This document shows positions 15,572-24,301 of a DNA stretch of 48,368 nt, piece after piece (within the stretch, counting starts at the first letter, position 1; the number at the start of each line of letters is the position of its first letter). Under the pieces are notes generated by a model. The model was not told the origin of the DNA and searched no databases. It saw only the letters and a list, made by a program, of their open reading frames with translations. Position numbers and translations under genes: made by a program. The stretch comes from an uncultured Mitsuokella sp. (lineage in GTDB: Bacteria > Bacillota > Negativicutes > Selenomonadales > Selenomonadaceae), in NCBI GenBank assembly GCA_945877355.1, contig CAMCRT010000009.1:1-48368 (forward strand), in the 5' to 3' direction.

Positions 15572-16012
15572 TTACTCTGCTACGATATTCACTTTAATCT
15601 TCGACTGGATGCTCGGGTGGACCTTTACGACCACCTCGTACTCGCCGGCGCCGGTGATGGTGGGGAGGACGATTTTCTTCTTGTCCACGTCGATGTTCTG
15701 CTTTGCGAGGGCGTCGGACACGTCCTTGCCCGTCACGCTGCCGAAGAGCTTGCCGCCCTCGCCGATGCGGACGGGGATGGTGACGGAGACGGACTCCAGC
15801 TGCTTTGCCATGAGCTTCGCCTCGTCCGTCGCCTGGGCCTCCTTGCGGGCCTTGGAGCCTGCCTTTGCTGTCGCCACGTTCAGGTTTTCCGCATTGGCCA
15901 GCACCGCGGCCTTCCGGGGCAGGAGGAAGTTCCTGCCGTAGCCTTCCGAGACCTCTACGATATCGCCCTTCTGGCCGAGCTTCTTAACGTCCTGCTGGAG
16001 AATCACTTTCAT
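15572..16012 (-). CDS. rplI: 50S ribosomal protein bL9
   Basis: The 146-residue protein binds 23S rRNA at the base of the L1 stalk. The N-terminal domain MKVILQQDVKKLGQKGDIVE and GYGRNFLLPR are diagnostic, followed by the long connecting helix and the C-terminal domain (GKLFGSVT near 90-97). Start ATG 16012 follows GAGGAGGCAGACACCC; an ATG at 16030 is inside gdpP and has no site. The start overlaps the end of gdpP by 29 bp, a linkage conserved in Firmicutes. Confidence 0.97.
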   Translation of the reverse strand: MKVILQQDVKKLGQKGDIVEVSEGYGRNFLLPRKAAVLANAENLNVATAKAGSKARKEAQATDEAKLMAKQLESVSVTIPVRIGEGGKLFGSVTGKDVSDALAKQNIDVDKKKIVLPTITGAGEYEVVVKVHPSIQSKIKVNIVAE

Positions 16013-17990
16013 GGGTGTCTGCCTCCTCAATATACTTTCTGGCGCGCTCGATGGCCTGCGCCTTGATTTCTTCTAGATTGCCGCCCTTCACCTGGGCGCC
16101 TGCCACGTTCTGGTGGCCGCCGCCACCGAAGGACTCCATGATGACCTGCACGTTGAGCTCCCCTGTGGAGCGGGCAGAGAGGCCCACGATGTCCTCCGTC
16201 AGCTGGAAGATGACGATGGTCATGCGCACCTTCTCCACCCGGAGCAGCGAGTCCGCCGCCTGGGCCGCGATGATCTGCACATTTGGCACCACATCGGGGC
16301 AGGTGGAGACGATGAGGCCGCCGGGGTAGAACTCCGACCGGGCCTTTGCCTTCGCAAGGGCGAGCGTCGTGTCGTAGTCCGTCCGGAACAGGTGGCGCAC
16401 CATGACAGGATCCGCGCCGCTCCGGCGAAGATACGCCGCCGCGTCAAAGGTCCGCACGCCCGTCTGGACGGCGAAGTTCTTCGTGTCCACGATGATGCCC
16501 GAGTAGAGGGCCGTGGCATCGATGCGGGAAAGGGAGATGGACTCGTCGAAGTACATCAGAAGCTCCGTCACCAGCTCACTTGTGGAGGAGGAGGCAGGCT
16601 CGATGTAGACGAGGAGCGGATTTTCGATGAAGTGCTCGCTGCGGCGATGGTGGTCGATGACCACCACCTGCCCCACCCGGGCGAGAAGGTCCGGGTCCGC
16701 CACCAAGTGCGGGATATGGGTGTCCACGATGATGAGGAGCGGATGAGTGGCGGCAAGGCCCCCAGTCTCCCCGGCCCGGACGAGGAGCCCCTCGTAGTCC
16801 TCCTTCTCCCGCACGAGGGCCTCGATCTTGTCGATGCCCTCATTCATGTCGGAGAGGATGATGTGGGTGGGCTTTTCCAGGAACCTGGCCATGCGGGCCA
16901 CGCCGATGGCGGCGCCGAAGCAGTCGTAGTCCTCATTGTGGTGGCCCATGATGTAGATCTCGTCGGCCCCCTCCATGAGCTCCCGGAGGGCGTGGGCCAC
17001 GACCCGGGCCTTGACCCGGGTGTGCTTCTCCACCGCCTTGGCCCGACCGCCGAAGAACTGGGTCTTGCCGGCGATGGTGACAGCCACCTGGTCGCCGCCA
17101 CGGCCGAGGGCGAGGTCGAGCCCCGCCTGGGCCTGGTCTCCAAGCTGTGCCATGGTCTGGTCGTCCGCCAGTGCGATGCCCATGGAGAGCGTCACCGGCA
17201 GGCGGTTCGTATTCTGGAGCTGGCGCACCTTGTCCAGCACGTCGAACTTGTCGTGGATGGCCGCATCGAGCGCGTGGCTCTCGATGAGGACGATGTAGAG
17301 GTCGTCCGACACCCGCCGCATGAAGCCGCCGAGATTCTTCGTCCAGGAGCCCAGCTGCTGGCTGACGGCGAGGAGGAGCGACGTGCGCTCCGCCTCCGTC
17401 TGGCGCTGCATGACCTCGTCGTAGTTGTCGATCTGGATGTAGACGAGGGCCGCCCGGCTGTCCTTGAAGGACTTGCGGAGCTCCTCGAAGGCCGTGTTGT
17501 TCTCCACGTAGAAGGCCATGAGGGGCGGCTGGCCGGGCACGATGGGCACCGGCCGATGGCGCACCTTGAAGTACTCCTTCCCATGGGTGAAGACATACTC
17601 CCCATCCGTTCCCCAGATGGGGTCCACGATGAGGCTGGGCCAGATATCGTGGACATCCGTCTCCTGCTGGACTCCGCCCACGTACTCCCGCATGCGCCCG
17701 TTCATCCACTGGATGCGGCCCGCCTCGTCGAGGATCAGCACGTACTGGGGCAGATCCTCCACCGCGTAGTTCAGCATGGCGTTGAGATTCTTGACGACGG
17801 ACTTCACATAGCGCTCAAACTTCTTCGTGCGCACATGGCAGCGCTCCCGCGCAAAGAGCGCCAGGCACAGCCAGAGCAGAAGGGCCGTCCCCGCCACGTA
17901 TGGATTGTAGCAGGCGAGCACCCCGATGAGCACCAGCATGACAAAGAGATGTATGGTAAGGTCGATCCATGCCGACAGATTGCTCGGCAT
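15984..17990 (-). CDS. gdpP: Cyclic-di-AMP phosphodiesterase GdpP (DHH family)
   Basis: The 668-residue membrane protein hydrolyses c-di-AMP to pApA. Two N-terminal membrane segments (about 10-46) come first. A PAS-like domain (about 75-165) and a degenerate GGDEF domain (about 175-305) follow. The DHH/DHHA1 phosphodiesterase has MGHHNEDYDCFG at about 348-359, DTH at 423-425 and DHH at 446-448, with GGGHQNVAGA near the C-terminus. ATG 17990 follows GGGAGGGGAG; the frame is open further upstream without a site. It lies between yybS and rplI and overlaps rplI by 29 bp, as in Bacillus. Confidence 0.96.
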   Translation of the reverse strand: MPSNLSAWIDLTIHLFVMLVLIGVLACYNPYVAGTALLLWLCLALFARERCHVRTKKFERYVKSVVKNLNAMLNYAVEDLPQYVLILDEAGRIQWMNGRMREYVGGVQQETDVHDIWPSLIVDPIWGTDGEYVFTHGKEYFKVRHRPVPIVPGQPPLMAFYVENNTAFEELRKSFKDSRAALVYIQIDNYDEVMQRQTEAERTSLLLAVSQQLGSWTKNLGGFMRRVSDDLYIVLIESHALDAAIHDKFDVLDKVRQLQNTNRLPVTLSMGIALADDQTMAQLGDQAQAGLDLALGRGGDQVAVTIAGKTQFFGGRAKAVEKHTRVKARVVAHALRELMEGADEIYIMGHHNEDYDCFGAAIGVARMARFLEKPTHIILSDMNEGIDKIEALVREKEDYEGLLVRAGETGGLAATHPLLIIVDTHIPHLVADPDLLARVGQVVVIDHHRRSEHFIENPLLVYIEPASSSTSELVTELLMYFDESISLSRIDATALYSGIIVDTKNFAVQTGVRTFDAAAYLRRSGADPVMVRHLFRTDYDTTLALAKAKARSEFYPGGLIVSTCPDVVPNVQIIAAQAADSLLRVEKVRMTIVIFQLTEDIVGLSARSTGELNVQVIMESFGGGGHQNVAGAQVKGGNLEEIKAQAIERARKYIEEADTHESDSPAGR

Positions 17991-18054
17991 ACGCTCCCCT
18001 CCCTTGCTAATGTGATTGGCGCGACCCTTTCGCGCCTGCCTCCTGCTCTCCACG

Positions 18055-19005
18055 TCACTTCCTCGCAAAGCGATGGCGATAGTCGAAGGCCATGTCAAAA
18101 ATCCCCGCGAGGGACAAAAGGAGCAGACAGACCCCGTTGAAGAGCAAAAAGGCGTAGATGGGCACACGGAACAGCAGCCCCAGGCGATGCCGGTCCATAA
18201 AGAAGGACAGGACCGAATACCCCTGCACCACACCGGCGATCATGGTGAAGATGACCACATTCAGTGCCACAGTGTAGAGTGCATCGATGCCATAGGTACT
18301 GCCCCAATAGACCCCCACGAGGCCGAAGCCGAAGGTGTAGAAAAAGGCCACGGGCAGGCGCCACTGGCGAAAGGGCGGAAACTCCGTCGCCCGGTGGCCG
18401 AGACGCCTGAGCACCCGGGCCCCCAGGGCATAGCCGACGGCGGAGGACAGCACGCCCACCATGGCGATGGACAGCGGCATGAGGAGCGCCATAAAGGAGA
18501 GGATCTCTCCCGCCTCCACCCCGCTCGCCTGGGTATCGACCCCCATGGCGGCGTAGGCGGCCTCCGTGTCCGAAAAGGCGCTCTTGTAGGCATCCAGCTG
18601 GGCCGTGAAGGGATTGATGCCCGTCATGAGGAAGCCGATACCAAGGGTCACGAGGACAGCCGCGATGGAGATGACCGTCGCAAGGCCGTAGGCGCGCCAG
18701 GGTCTCCACTCCTTCTGGAAGCCCCTCCCCAGCACGAGCCCCGGCACACCGTAGGTCAGAAGAATCGTCAGGGAGTAGAAGGGCGTCGAAAGCATGGCGA
18801 GAAGGGCCAGTGCGACGACGAAGCCCATGAGCCCCCGGCGAAGGCCGTGGCGGACGATGAGCACGATAAAGGGCAGCGGCAGAAGGAAGGCCACGAGGAA
18901 GCCCAAAAGCGGCAAATAGGCCGTCAGGAGGCCGAATACCACCGCCAGGGCCGTCAGAAGGCCGCTTTCCGTGAGGGAGCGGACCGGGCTCACGGGGCTT
19001 CTCAC
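18055..19005 (-). CDS. YybS-like DUF2232 membrane protein
   Basis: The 316-residue protein has about eight to nine hydrophobic segments and matches the DUF2232/YybS family by sequence style (SGLLTALAVVFGLLTAYLP near the N-terminus) and by position before gdpP. The family looks like an ECF-type S component or other membrane protein, and its role is unknown. The start is GTG at 19005, overlapping the upstream stop in GTGA. The gap to gdpP is about 64 bp, so the operon continues into gdpP and rplI. Confidence 0.85.
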   Translation of the reverse strand: MRSPVSPVRSLTESGLLTALAVVFGLLTAYLPLLGFLVAFLLPLPFIVLIVRHGLRRGLMGFVVALALLAMLSTPFYSLTILLTYGVPGLVLGRGFQKEWRPWRAYGLATVISIAAVLVTLGIGFLMTGINPFTAQLDAYKSAFSDTEAAYAAMGVDTQASGVEAGEILSFMALLMPLSIAMVGVLSSAVGYALGARVLRRLGHRATEFPPFRQWRLPVAFFYTFGFGLVGVYWGSTYGIDALYTVALNVVIFTMIAGVVQGYSVLSFFMDRHRLGLLFRVPIYAFLLFNGVCLLLLSLAGIFDMAFDYRHRFARK

Positions 19006-19925
19006 TGGGCCACCGTCGCCTGGACGCCGTAGAGAGGCGTATCCGCCTTCGTCTGGATGTAGACCTCCGTGCCCTCAGGCAGATCGATGTTCTTGCCATT
19101 GACAAAGGCGCCGGCGATGATGCCCACAGGCCCCAGCAGGATGATGCCCGCGAGGCTTGCGCCTGCCGCCATAGCAAGCTGCTTCATTTCCTTCTTTGCT
19201 TCCTCGCCGATGAAGGTGTCCACGTAGGTGCCGTCGATGGACTTCGTCTGCTTGAAGTCCACCTCCACCTCGGCGTTGCGGCCGAAGTTCGCCGCGTGCT
19301 TCACCTTCGTGACAACGCCCTCACCGGGCAGGCCCTTGGCAAAGACGAGATGGCCGTCCACCACCACGTCCTCTGCCACCTGGTACTTCACCGTGTCCCC
19401 CACCTTGATGTTCTTCGAGTGGATGGGGGTGACGAGGGCGATCTTCACCAGGGTATTCTTCGGCACCGTGATGGAGGCCAGGGGCACTGTGGCGGGGCCG
19501 AATGCCAGGCCCGAGAGGGCCTTGATGCGGGCCGTGTACGTGCCCGTGCCCGTCTTGCCGTTCAGCTTCGTCTCCAGCGCCACGATGCGGGCATCCACCG
19601 AGTCCATGCTGACCTGGTGGTTGACATTCCACTCGATGGCGTTGAGGTTTGCCAGGGTGGAGGGCTTTGTGCTGTTCGTATAGACCTCGTCGTAGAGGGC
19701 GTTCACCCGGGCCATCATGCTGCCGGAGCGATGGGCGCCGTCATAGTCCTTTTCCAGCTTGTTGATGCGGTCCACGAGGGCGCCGGTCTGCACCGTCCCG
19801 TAGGTATCCGTCTCGATCGCCGCGAGCTTGTCCTCCACCGTATCCGGCACAGCAGCCACCGCCGTGCCCATCGAGGACAGAAGAAAGACAGCGGCCAGCA
19901 CCATCAGAAGAATCCTCTTTATCAT
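19002..19925 (-). CDS. Exported protein of unknown function (307 aa)
   Basis: A cleavable signal peptide (MIKRILLMVLAAVFLLSSM, ending near AVA) is followed by a helical region with repeated pairs of 'VDRINKLEKDY' type (about 25-135). A beta-rich part then has ITVPKNTLVKIALVTPIHS and VGDTVKYQVAEDVVVDG. A glycine-rich hydrophobic stretch near 265-290 (GASLAGIILLGPVGIIAG) could insert into a membrane. It is probably periplasmic or envelope-associated. ATG 19925 follows GGAGGCG; an ATG at 19943 has no site. It starts the yybS-gdpP operon by a 4-bp overlap. I do not recognise a named family. Confidence 0.8.
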   Translation of the reverse strand: MIKRILLMVLAAVFLLSSMGTAVAAVPDTVEDKLAAIETDTYGTVQTGALVDRINKLEKDYDGAHRSGSMMARVNALYDEVYTNSTKPSTLANLNAIEWNVNHQVSMDSVDARIVALETKLNGKTGTGTYTARIKALSGLAFGPATVPLASITVPKNTLVKIALVTPIHSKNIKVGDTVKYQVAEDVVVDGHLVFAKGLPGEGVVTKVKHAANFGRNAEVEVDFKQTKSIDGTYVDTFIGEEAKKEMKQLAMAAGASLAGIILLGPVGIIAGAFVNGKNIDLPEGTEVYIQTKADTPLYGVQATVAQ

Positions 19926-19976
19926 CGTCACGCCTCCATTCACTTGTGTATCCTAGATTAAAAGACATTCTGTAAT

Positions 19977-20055
19977 ATTATAACGCAGGTATGGAAATTT
20001 TGCTACAGTCAAAATTTCCACGCCTGCGTTCCTGCTCAAAATTTCCATATCTGCG
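19977..20055 (-). promoter_or_regulatory. Promoter region with three copies of a 19-20-bp element
   Basis: On the reverse strand a perfect TATAAT (19977-19982) has a poor -35 (TAGCAA). Upstream are three copies of CGCAGnnnTGGAAATTTTG. One is on the forward strand (19984-20002) and two are on the reverse strand (20009-20028 and 20036-20055). A weak -35 plus phased upstream elements suggests control by an unknown DNA-binding protein. The first two copies can also form a hairpin. Confidence 0.55.
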
Positions 20056-20079
20056 CTCGTCGAGGAAAACTCCTGCTCC

Positions 20080-20994
20080 TCAGTGCTGGGCCTCAAGAAA
20101 TTGCGTCACCTTTGTCTCGTCCACATGATTCTCCACCGGCTCCGGATGGATCATGATGTCAAAGGTGCCGAACTCCCGGCGGATCTTCTCCTCCAGCTCA
20201 TCGCAGACCGCATGGACCTGGGATAGGTGCATGGAGCCCGGGAAGAGCACGTGGACGTCGAGGAGCCGATAGGAGCCGGACTTTCGGGTCCTCAGGCAGT
20301 GGCAGCCCTTCACCTCCGGCACGCTCTCGATGAGGAACATGATGCGGGCCTCCACATCAGGAGGGAGGCTCGCGTCCGTGAGCTCGAGGGTGGACTCGCG
20401 CACCATGCGCCAGCCCGCTCGGAAGATGATGCCCGCCACGAATATGGCGATGAGGGGATCGATCCAGGGGATGCCCGTGACCTGCATGAGCAGGAGCCCC
20501 ACGAGGACGCCGACGGAGGTCCAGATATCTGACTGGAGATGGAGGCCGTCCGCCTCCAGAGCCTGGGAGCCCGTCTTATGGGCCACGGCGATGAGGCGGC
20601 GGGCCACAAAGAAATTTATCGCGATGGAGGCCGCCATGATGGCGATGCCGTACTCCAGGAACTCCGGCACGGCCGTCTCGCCGAACTTCCCCACGGACTC
20701 GTAGAGGATGGCAAGGGCCGCCCCCACGATGAGGAGCGCCTCCACGGCGGCGGAGAGGTTCTCGAACTTCCCGTGGCCGTAGTCATGCTCCGCATCCGGC
20801 GGGGTGATGGCCTTCCGGACCGCCCAGAAGGCGATGAGGGCCGCGATGAGATCCACGCCGGAGTGGAGCGCCTCGGAGATGAGGCTCACAGCTCCCACGT
20901 AGAGGCCCACGGCGAGCTTCAGGAGCACAAGTGTCGTATTGGAAAAAATGGACAGCCAGGCTGTCCTCTTTTTTAGTGCATCCGTCTTGGACAA
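20080..20994 (-). CDS. Cation diffusion facilitator (CDF) metal exporter
   Basis: The 304-residue protein exports divalent metal ions in exchange for protons. It has six membrane segments with the metal-site motifs SEALHSGVD (about 41-49) and EADGLHLQSDIWTS (about 149-162). A C-terminal cytoplasmic dimerisation domain follows from about 210. The start is TTG at 20994, placed by GGAGGGACAG upstream. The metal (Zn, Fe or Mn) cannot be told from the sequence. It is followed by the three-copy regulatory region of the exported-protein operon. Confidence 0.9.
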   Translation of the reverse strand: MSKTDALKKRTAWLSIFSNTTLVLLKLAVGLYVGAVSLISEALHSGVDLIAALIAFWAVRKAITPPDAEHDYGHGKFENLSAAVEALLIVGAALAILYESVGKFGETAVPEFLEYGIAIMAASIAINFFVARRLIAVAHKTGSQALEADGLHLQSDIWTSVGVLVGLLLMQVTGIPWIDPLIAIFVAGIIFRAGWRMVRESTLELTDASLPPDVEARIMFLIESVPEVKGCHCLRTRKSGSYRLLDVHVLFPGSMHLSQVHAVCDELEEKIRREFGTFDIMIHPEPVENHVDETKVTQFLEAQH

Positions 20995-21023
20995 AACTGT
21001 CCCTCCTTGGTATAAACCCTGCC

Positions 21024-21452
21024 TCAGGAGCGAGGCAGCGATTCGATGAAGTCCACGACCTCCTTGAGCATGGAGGAAGCGGTGTACTTCTGCACGCCCC
21101 CCTCGACGCCCTTCGACTCCAGCACGTCCTTTGTATCGTAGGCCTGGACCTCGGAGGAGAGGATCTGGTACGTCATACGGCTAGGTACGAAGTGCATCTG
21201 GTAGAGGAAGCGGCGATTGAGATCCGCCCGGACGACGGCGACCTGGGCATCGATGGTATTTACGGTCTCCGTCTGATTCGTGCCCGCCACATTCTGCGTC
21301 TCCGTCCCCCATACCACGGAGTCCTCATTGACGTAGTAGCCCGTCATGCCCGTCGCATCCACGAAGGTCATGTTTTCCTCTGCAAAGGCGGTGGCAGAGA
21401 CCATCAGCGCACAGAGGAAAAGAAGAAGTCCCGAAAGCTTTTTCTGCAGCAA
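21024..21452 (-). CDS. Small exported protein of unknown function (142 aa)
   Basis: The best start is TTG at 21452, behind GAGGAGCG, giving a signal peptide LQKKLSGLLLFLCALMVSA with cleavage after AFA. The frame is open upstream to an ATG at 21524 without a ribosome-binding site. The mature part (ENMTFVDATGMTGYYVNED) resembles small periplasmic proteins of the 'FVDATGMTGYYVD' kind common in selenomonads, which carry a beta-rich domain. No catalytic motif is visible. It lies about 30 bp upstream of the CDF gene on the same strand, so co-transcription is likely. Confidence 0.75.
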   Translation of the reverse strand: MLQKKLSGLLLFLCALMVSATAFAEENMTFVDATGMTGYYVNEDSVVWGTETQNVAGTNQTETVNTIDAQVAVVRADLNRRFLYQMHFVPSRMTYQILSSEVQAYDTKDVLESKGVEGGVQKYTASSMLKEVVDFIESLPRS

Positions 21453-21585
21453 GGCGTATCGCTCCTCATCTCGATTCAAAGAAAACGTCTTCCCTATTAT
21501 AGAAAATCCCCCGCCCAGCGTCAAGCGGGCGAATCACATAAGGAAGCGGGACTTTGCACGCAGCTTGGAACAACAAACCTGCCAT

Positions 21586-21641
21586 GCGAAGATGCCCTCC
21601 CATAAGCGAAACTCCGCGAAGCATTGGAAGGGCGTCTTCGC
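21586..21641. repeat. Family B palindromic repeat, short form
   Basis: The arms GCGAAGATGCCCTCCCA (21586-21602) and TGGAAGGGCGTCTTCGC (21625-21641) are inverted and correspond to the outer arms at 5323 and 5487. The flanking CTGCTCGCACAAA is also shared. The nested middle of the long copy is missing here. Confidence 0.8.
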
Positions 21642-21650
21642 TGCTCGCAC

Positions 21651-21693
21651 AAAGGGGCTGCTCCACATGGGAATCCATGGGAAACAGCCCCTC
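21651..21693 (-). terminator. Terminator of the prfA-prmC-sua5 operon
   Basis: GGGGCTG (21654-21660) and CAGCCCC (21685-21691) enclose a loop with further ATGG/CCAT pairing. On the reverse strand the stem is followed by TTTG. It lies just past the sua5 stop. Confidence 0.65.
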
Positions 21694-21705
21694 TTGAAAA
21701 TATCC

Positions 21706-22755
21706 TCAGACGCAAACCACGTGGCCGCCGCTGGCTTTTTTCAGGCGATTCATGATGGCGAGCCCCAGCCCCTGCTCCCCGACGCCCTCGGCGAGGATCG
21801 CGTCCACCGCGAGGCCGTCGAAGGCCAGGAGGCAGGCGTAGAGGCGGGAGGCGATGGTGGCAAGATCCCCTTGGGAGCCATAGCTCTGCAGGGTGGCCGA
21901 GGGGACGACATCGGAGAGCTTCCGCAGGAGCTCCCGGCTCCCGAGGATGCCGACGGTCTTGCCCGCCGTCTCGATTTTCTTGGCCTCCTCCAGGATGGCC
22001 TGCGCCACCGCCTCCGGCTCCCCCACAAAGACGGTGAGGGGTGCATTTGGCGCATAGTGGCGGTATTTCATGCCCGGTGCCTTCGGCTTTGCATCCTCGC
22101 CGCGAAGGGCCGCGTCCAGCCGGCAGTCCCCGAGGAGCTCCCGGATTTCCTCCAGGGAGATGGCCCCGGGCCGCAGGATGGTGGCCACATCCTCGGTGCA
22201 GTCCACGATGGTGGACTCGACCCCGTAGCGACAGGGGCCGCCATTGAGGATCATGGGAATGCGCCCCGAAAGGTCCCGGAGGACGGCAGCAGCCGTTGTG
22301 GGGCTGGGCCGGCCGGAGCGATTTGCTGATGGGGCTGCGATGGGCACGCCCGCCACGCGGATGAGGGAGCGGGCCACAGGGTTCTCCGGCATGCGGACGC
22401 CGACGGTATCGAGACCGCCCGTCACTTTGTCGGGGACGGCCTCGCTCCGAGGGAGGATGAGGGTGAGGGGCCCGGGCATGAAGGCGGTCATGAGCTTTTC
22501 CGCCATGGGAGGGATGTCCTTCGCCACCTGCTTCAGCATGTGCCAGTCGGACACATGGAGGATGAGGGGGTTGTCGGAGGGGCGCCCCTTTGCCTCGTAG
22601 ATCCTCCCGCAGGCGTCGCCGTCGAGGCCGTTGGCGCCGAGGCCGTAGACGGTCTCTGTCGGGAAGGCGACGAGCTCGCCCGCCCGGATGATCTCCGCCG
22701 CCTGAGCGATGGCCGCTCCATTCCCTTCCCGTACATCTTCAACTATCGTTTGCAT
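21706..22755 (-). CDS. Threonylcarbamoyl-AMP synthase (Sua5/TsaC type)
   Basis: The 349-residue enzyme makes threonylcarbamoyl-AMP from threonine, bicarbonate and ATP for the t6A37 modification of ANN-decoding tRNAs. The YrdC/Sua5 core has PTETVYGLGANG near 32-43, KGRPSDNPL near 56-64 and SANRSGRPSPT near 143-153. The extra C-terminal Sua5 domain (about 215-349) explains the length. It is the last gene of the rpmE-yqhQ-prfA-prmC-sua5 cluster, a common Firmicute order, but is separated from prmC by a family A repeat. Confidence 0.93.
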   Translation of the reverse strand: MQTIVEDVREGNGAAIAQAAEIIRAGELVAFPTETVYGLGANGLDGDACGRIYEAKGRPSDNPLILHVSDWHMLKQVAKDIPPMAEKLMTAFMPGPLTLILPRSEAVPDKVTGGLDTVGVRMPENPVARSLIRVAGVPIAAPSANRSGRPSPTTAAAVLRDLSGRIPMILNGGPCRYGVESTIVDCTEDVATILRPGAISLEEIRELLGDCRLDAALRGEDAKPKAPGMKYRHYAPNAPLTVFVGEPEAVAQAILEEAKKIETAGKTVGILGSRELLRKLSDVVPSATLQSYGSQGDLATIASRLYACLLAFDGLAVDAILAEGVGEQGLGLAIMNRLKKASGGHVVCV

Positions 22756-22848
22756 CCTATAATCCCATCCATCCTATCGTATTCGAACTATTTTTCGTAC
22801 ATCTCTTTTGCCGACAGATGTACTGCAAATCGTCTCTGCCAGCAGCAA

Positions 22849-23046
22849 GACTCCCTCCGACGCGCTGCGCGCGCCACCTCCCTCCAGAGGGAGGCAAGCA
22901 AAGCTCCTACGCTTGCAATGGCTCGCTATGTCATGCAAAATCCATACGCCCTGCCTGACCAGCCTGCCGTCCCCTCCCATTGCGACAGGCTGAGTTTTGC
23001 CTCGTCCCCCTCTAGAGGGGGATGGCCCGAAGGGTCAGGGGGAGTC
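22849..23046. repeat. Family A repeat between prmC and sua5
   Basis: The unit begins GACTCCCTCCGACGCGC and ends TCAGGGGGAGTC. Its hairpin modules are CCTCCCTCCAGAGGGAGG and CCCCCTCTAGAGGGGG with GGCCCGAAGGGTC. It fills most of the 348-bp gap and no gene is visible there. It is in the same orientation as the copies at 9588 and 15242. Confidence 0.85.
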
Positions 23047-23103
23047 TGCGAGGACGATGTCTCACTGCTGAAGGACGGGATTTCTCACCGTCCAAAGTTA
23101 TGC

Positions 23104-23973
23104 TTATCCCTTCCAACCTATTACAACGCGTTCAATCCCTGCCAAGTCCTTTTTTGTCTCCGTGCGCCCAATCAGGGAGTTCTCTTGGAAAAGGGCGGCC
23201 ACGTCGGCGGCCTGGTGGATTCCCACTTCCACAGCGAGGAAGCCCTTTTCCTTTAGCATCCCGGGGGCGTCCTTGGCGAGGCGGCGGTAGAAGTCGAGGC
23301 CGTCCTCGCCGCCCGCTAGGGCGGTATGGGGCTCCTTCAGGCGCACGTCCGGGGAGAGGGTCTCGATATCCTTCTCCGGGATATAGGGCGGGTTCGAGAG
23401 AATCGCGTCGTAGGTCTTTCCCGCCAGGGGCTCCAGGAGGTCGCCGGTGTGGAAGGTGCAGCGGTCGGCGAGGCCGAGGCTTTCGGCGTTTTCCTCTGCC
23501 ACAGCGCGGGCGGCCTCGCTGATGTCCACTGTGTCTGCCGTGGCCTCGGGGAGGAAGTGGAGGACAGAGAGGCAGATGGCGCCGGAGCCTGTACCGATGT
23601 CGGCAAAGCGGACGCCCGTGGGGTCTTCTGCCTTTCGCAGCTCGTCAACGGCGGCCTGGACGAGGATCTCGGTGTCGGGCCGGGGCACGAGGGTGGCTTC
23701 GGTGACGCGGAAGGTGAGGCCCATGAATTCCTTTTCGCCGAGGATATAGGCGACAGGGGTGTGGGCAGCCCGGGCCTTGACCATGGCGCGGAAGGCGGCG
23801 AGCTCCTCGGGGATGAGGGGCTGGTCGAAGTGGACGTAGAGGTGGATGCGGTCCTTTTTGAGGACGGCGGAGAGGAGCACCTCGGCATCAAGGCGCGGGC
23901 TCTCGATGCCCTTTTCCTGAAAGAAGCTTTCGGTCCACTTCAGAATCCGCCCAATCGTCCAAACCTCTTGCAT
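23104..23973 (-). CDS. prmC: Peptide chain release factor N5-glutamine methyltransferase
   Basis: The 289-residue SAM-dependent enzyme methylates the glutamine of the GGQ motif in RF1 and RF2. An N-terminal helical RF-binding domain (about 1-80) is followed by the Rossmann methyltransferase fold. This has the SAM loop DIGTGSGA at 125-132 and the glutamine-binding NPPY at 194-197. ATG 23973 follows AAAGGACAATGT; an ATG at 23991 lies upstream of the site. Its substrate RF1 is encoded upstream, with a family C repeat in the 328-bp gap. Confidence 0.95.
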   Translation of the reverse strand: MQEVWTIGRILKWTESFFQEKGIESPRLDAEVLLSAVLKKDRIHLYVHFDQPLIPEELAAFRAMVKARAAHTPVAYILGEKEFMGLTFRVTEATLVPRPDTEILVQAAVDELRKAEDPTGVRFADIGTGSGAICLSVLHFLPEATADTVDISEAARAVAEENAESLGLADRCTFHTGDLLEPLAGKTYDAILSNPPYIPEKDIETLSPDVRLKEPHTALAGGEDGLDFYRRLAKDAPGMLKEKGFLAVEVGIHQAADVAALFQENSLIGRTETKKDLAGIERVVIGWKG

Positions 23974-24158
23974 ACATTGTCCTTTCTTGGCTGGTGCAAG
24001 GTACTGTACGTTACGTATACCCTGCATTCACCCGTTCCGCAATCGACCGTGCGCTTGCTGACCTGTCCAAGAAGCAAGCCGCAGGCTGACTGATTGGCTA
24101 ACAGGTCGCACGCGAAAGCGTCCCAAGAGCCGAAGGCGATTGGCTGACGCTGACCGCC

Positions 24159-24285
24159 ATCTGCCTAATTACCGGCCTCCATCTTAAACGCGCTTCGCTT
24201 GAACGAAAGATTCCGGCCGGGGCGGAACGCGCACTTTCCTCGATTGCTCCACTTAAAGGTTCATTGCAGGGCATACGTTCCTACT
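24159..24285. repeat. Family C intergenic repeat, copy 2
   Basis: This is the second copy of the core at 7824-7951, with the same blocks (TACCGGCCTCCATCTTAAAC, GAACGAAAGATTCCGGCCGG). It lies in the prfA-prmC gap. The rest of that gap (24001-24158) is gene-free, with short GGCTGAC/GGCTAAC direct motifs and no clear hairpin. Confidence 0.8.
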
Positions 24286-24301
24286 GCTCCCGCACCCCAA
24301 G

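Noticed and set aside
16113-18140. A 675-codon forward frame across gdpP
   Set aside because: It is antisense to gdpP, with the same Asp/His/Arg-rich composition and no ribosome-binding site. It is a shadow frame.
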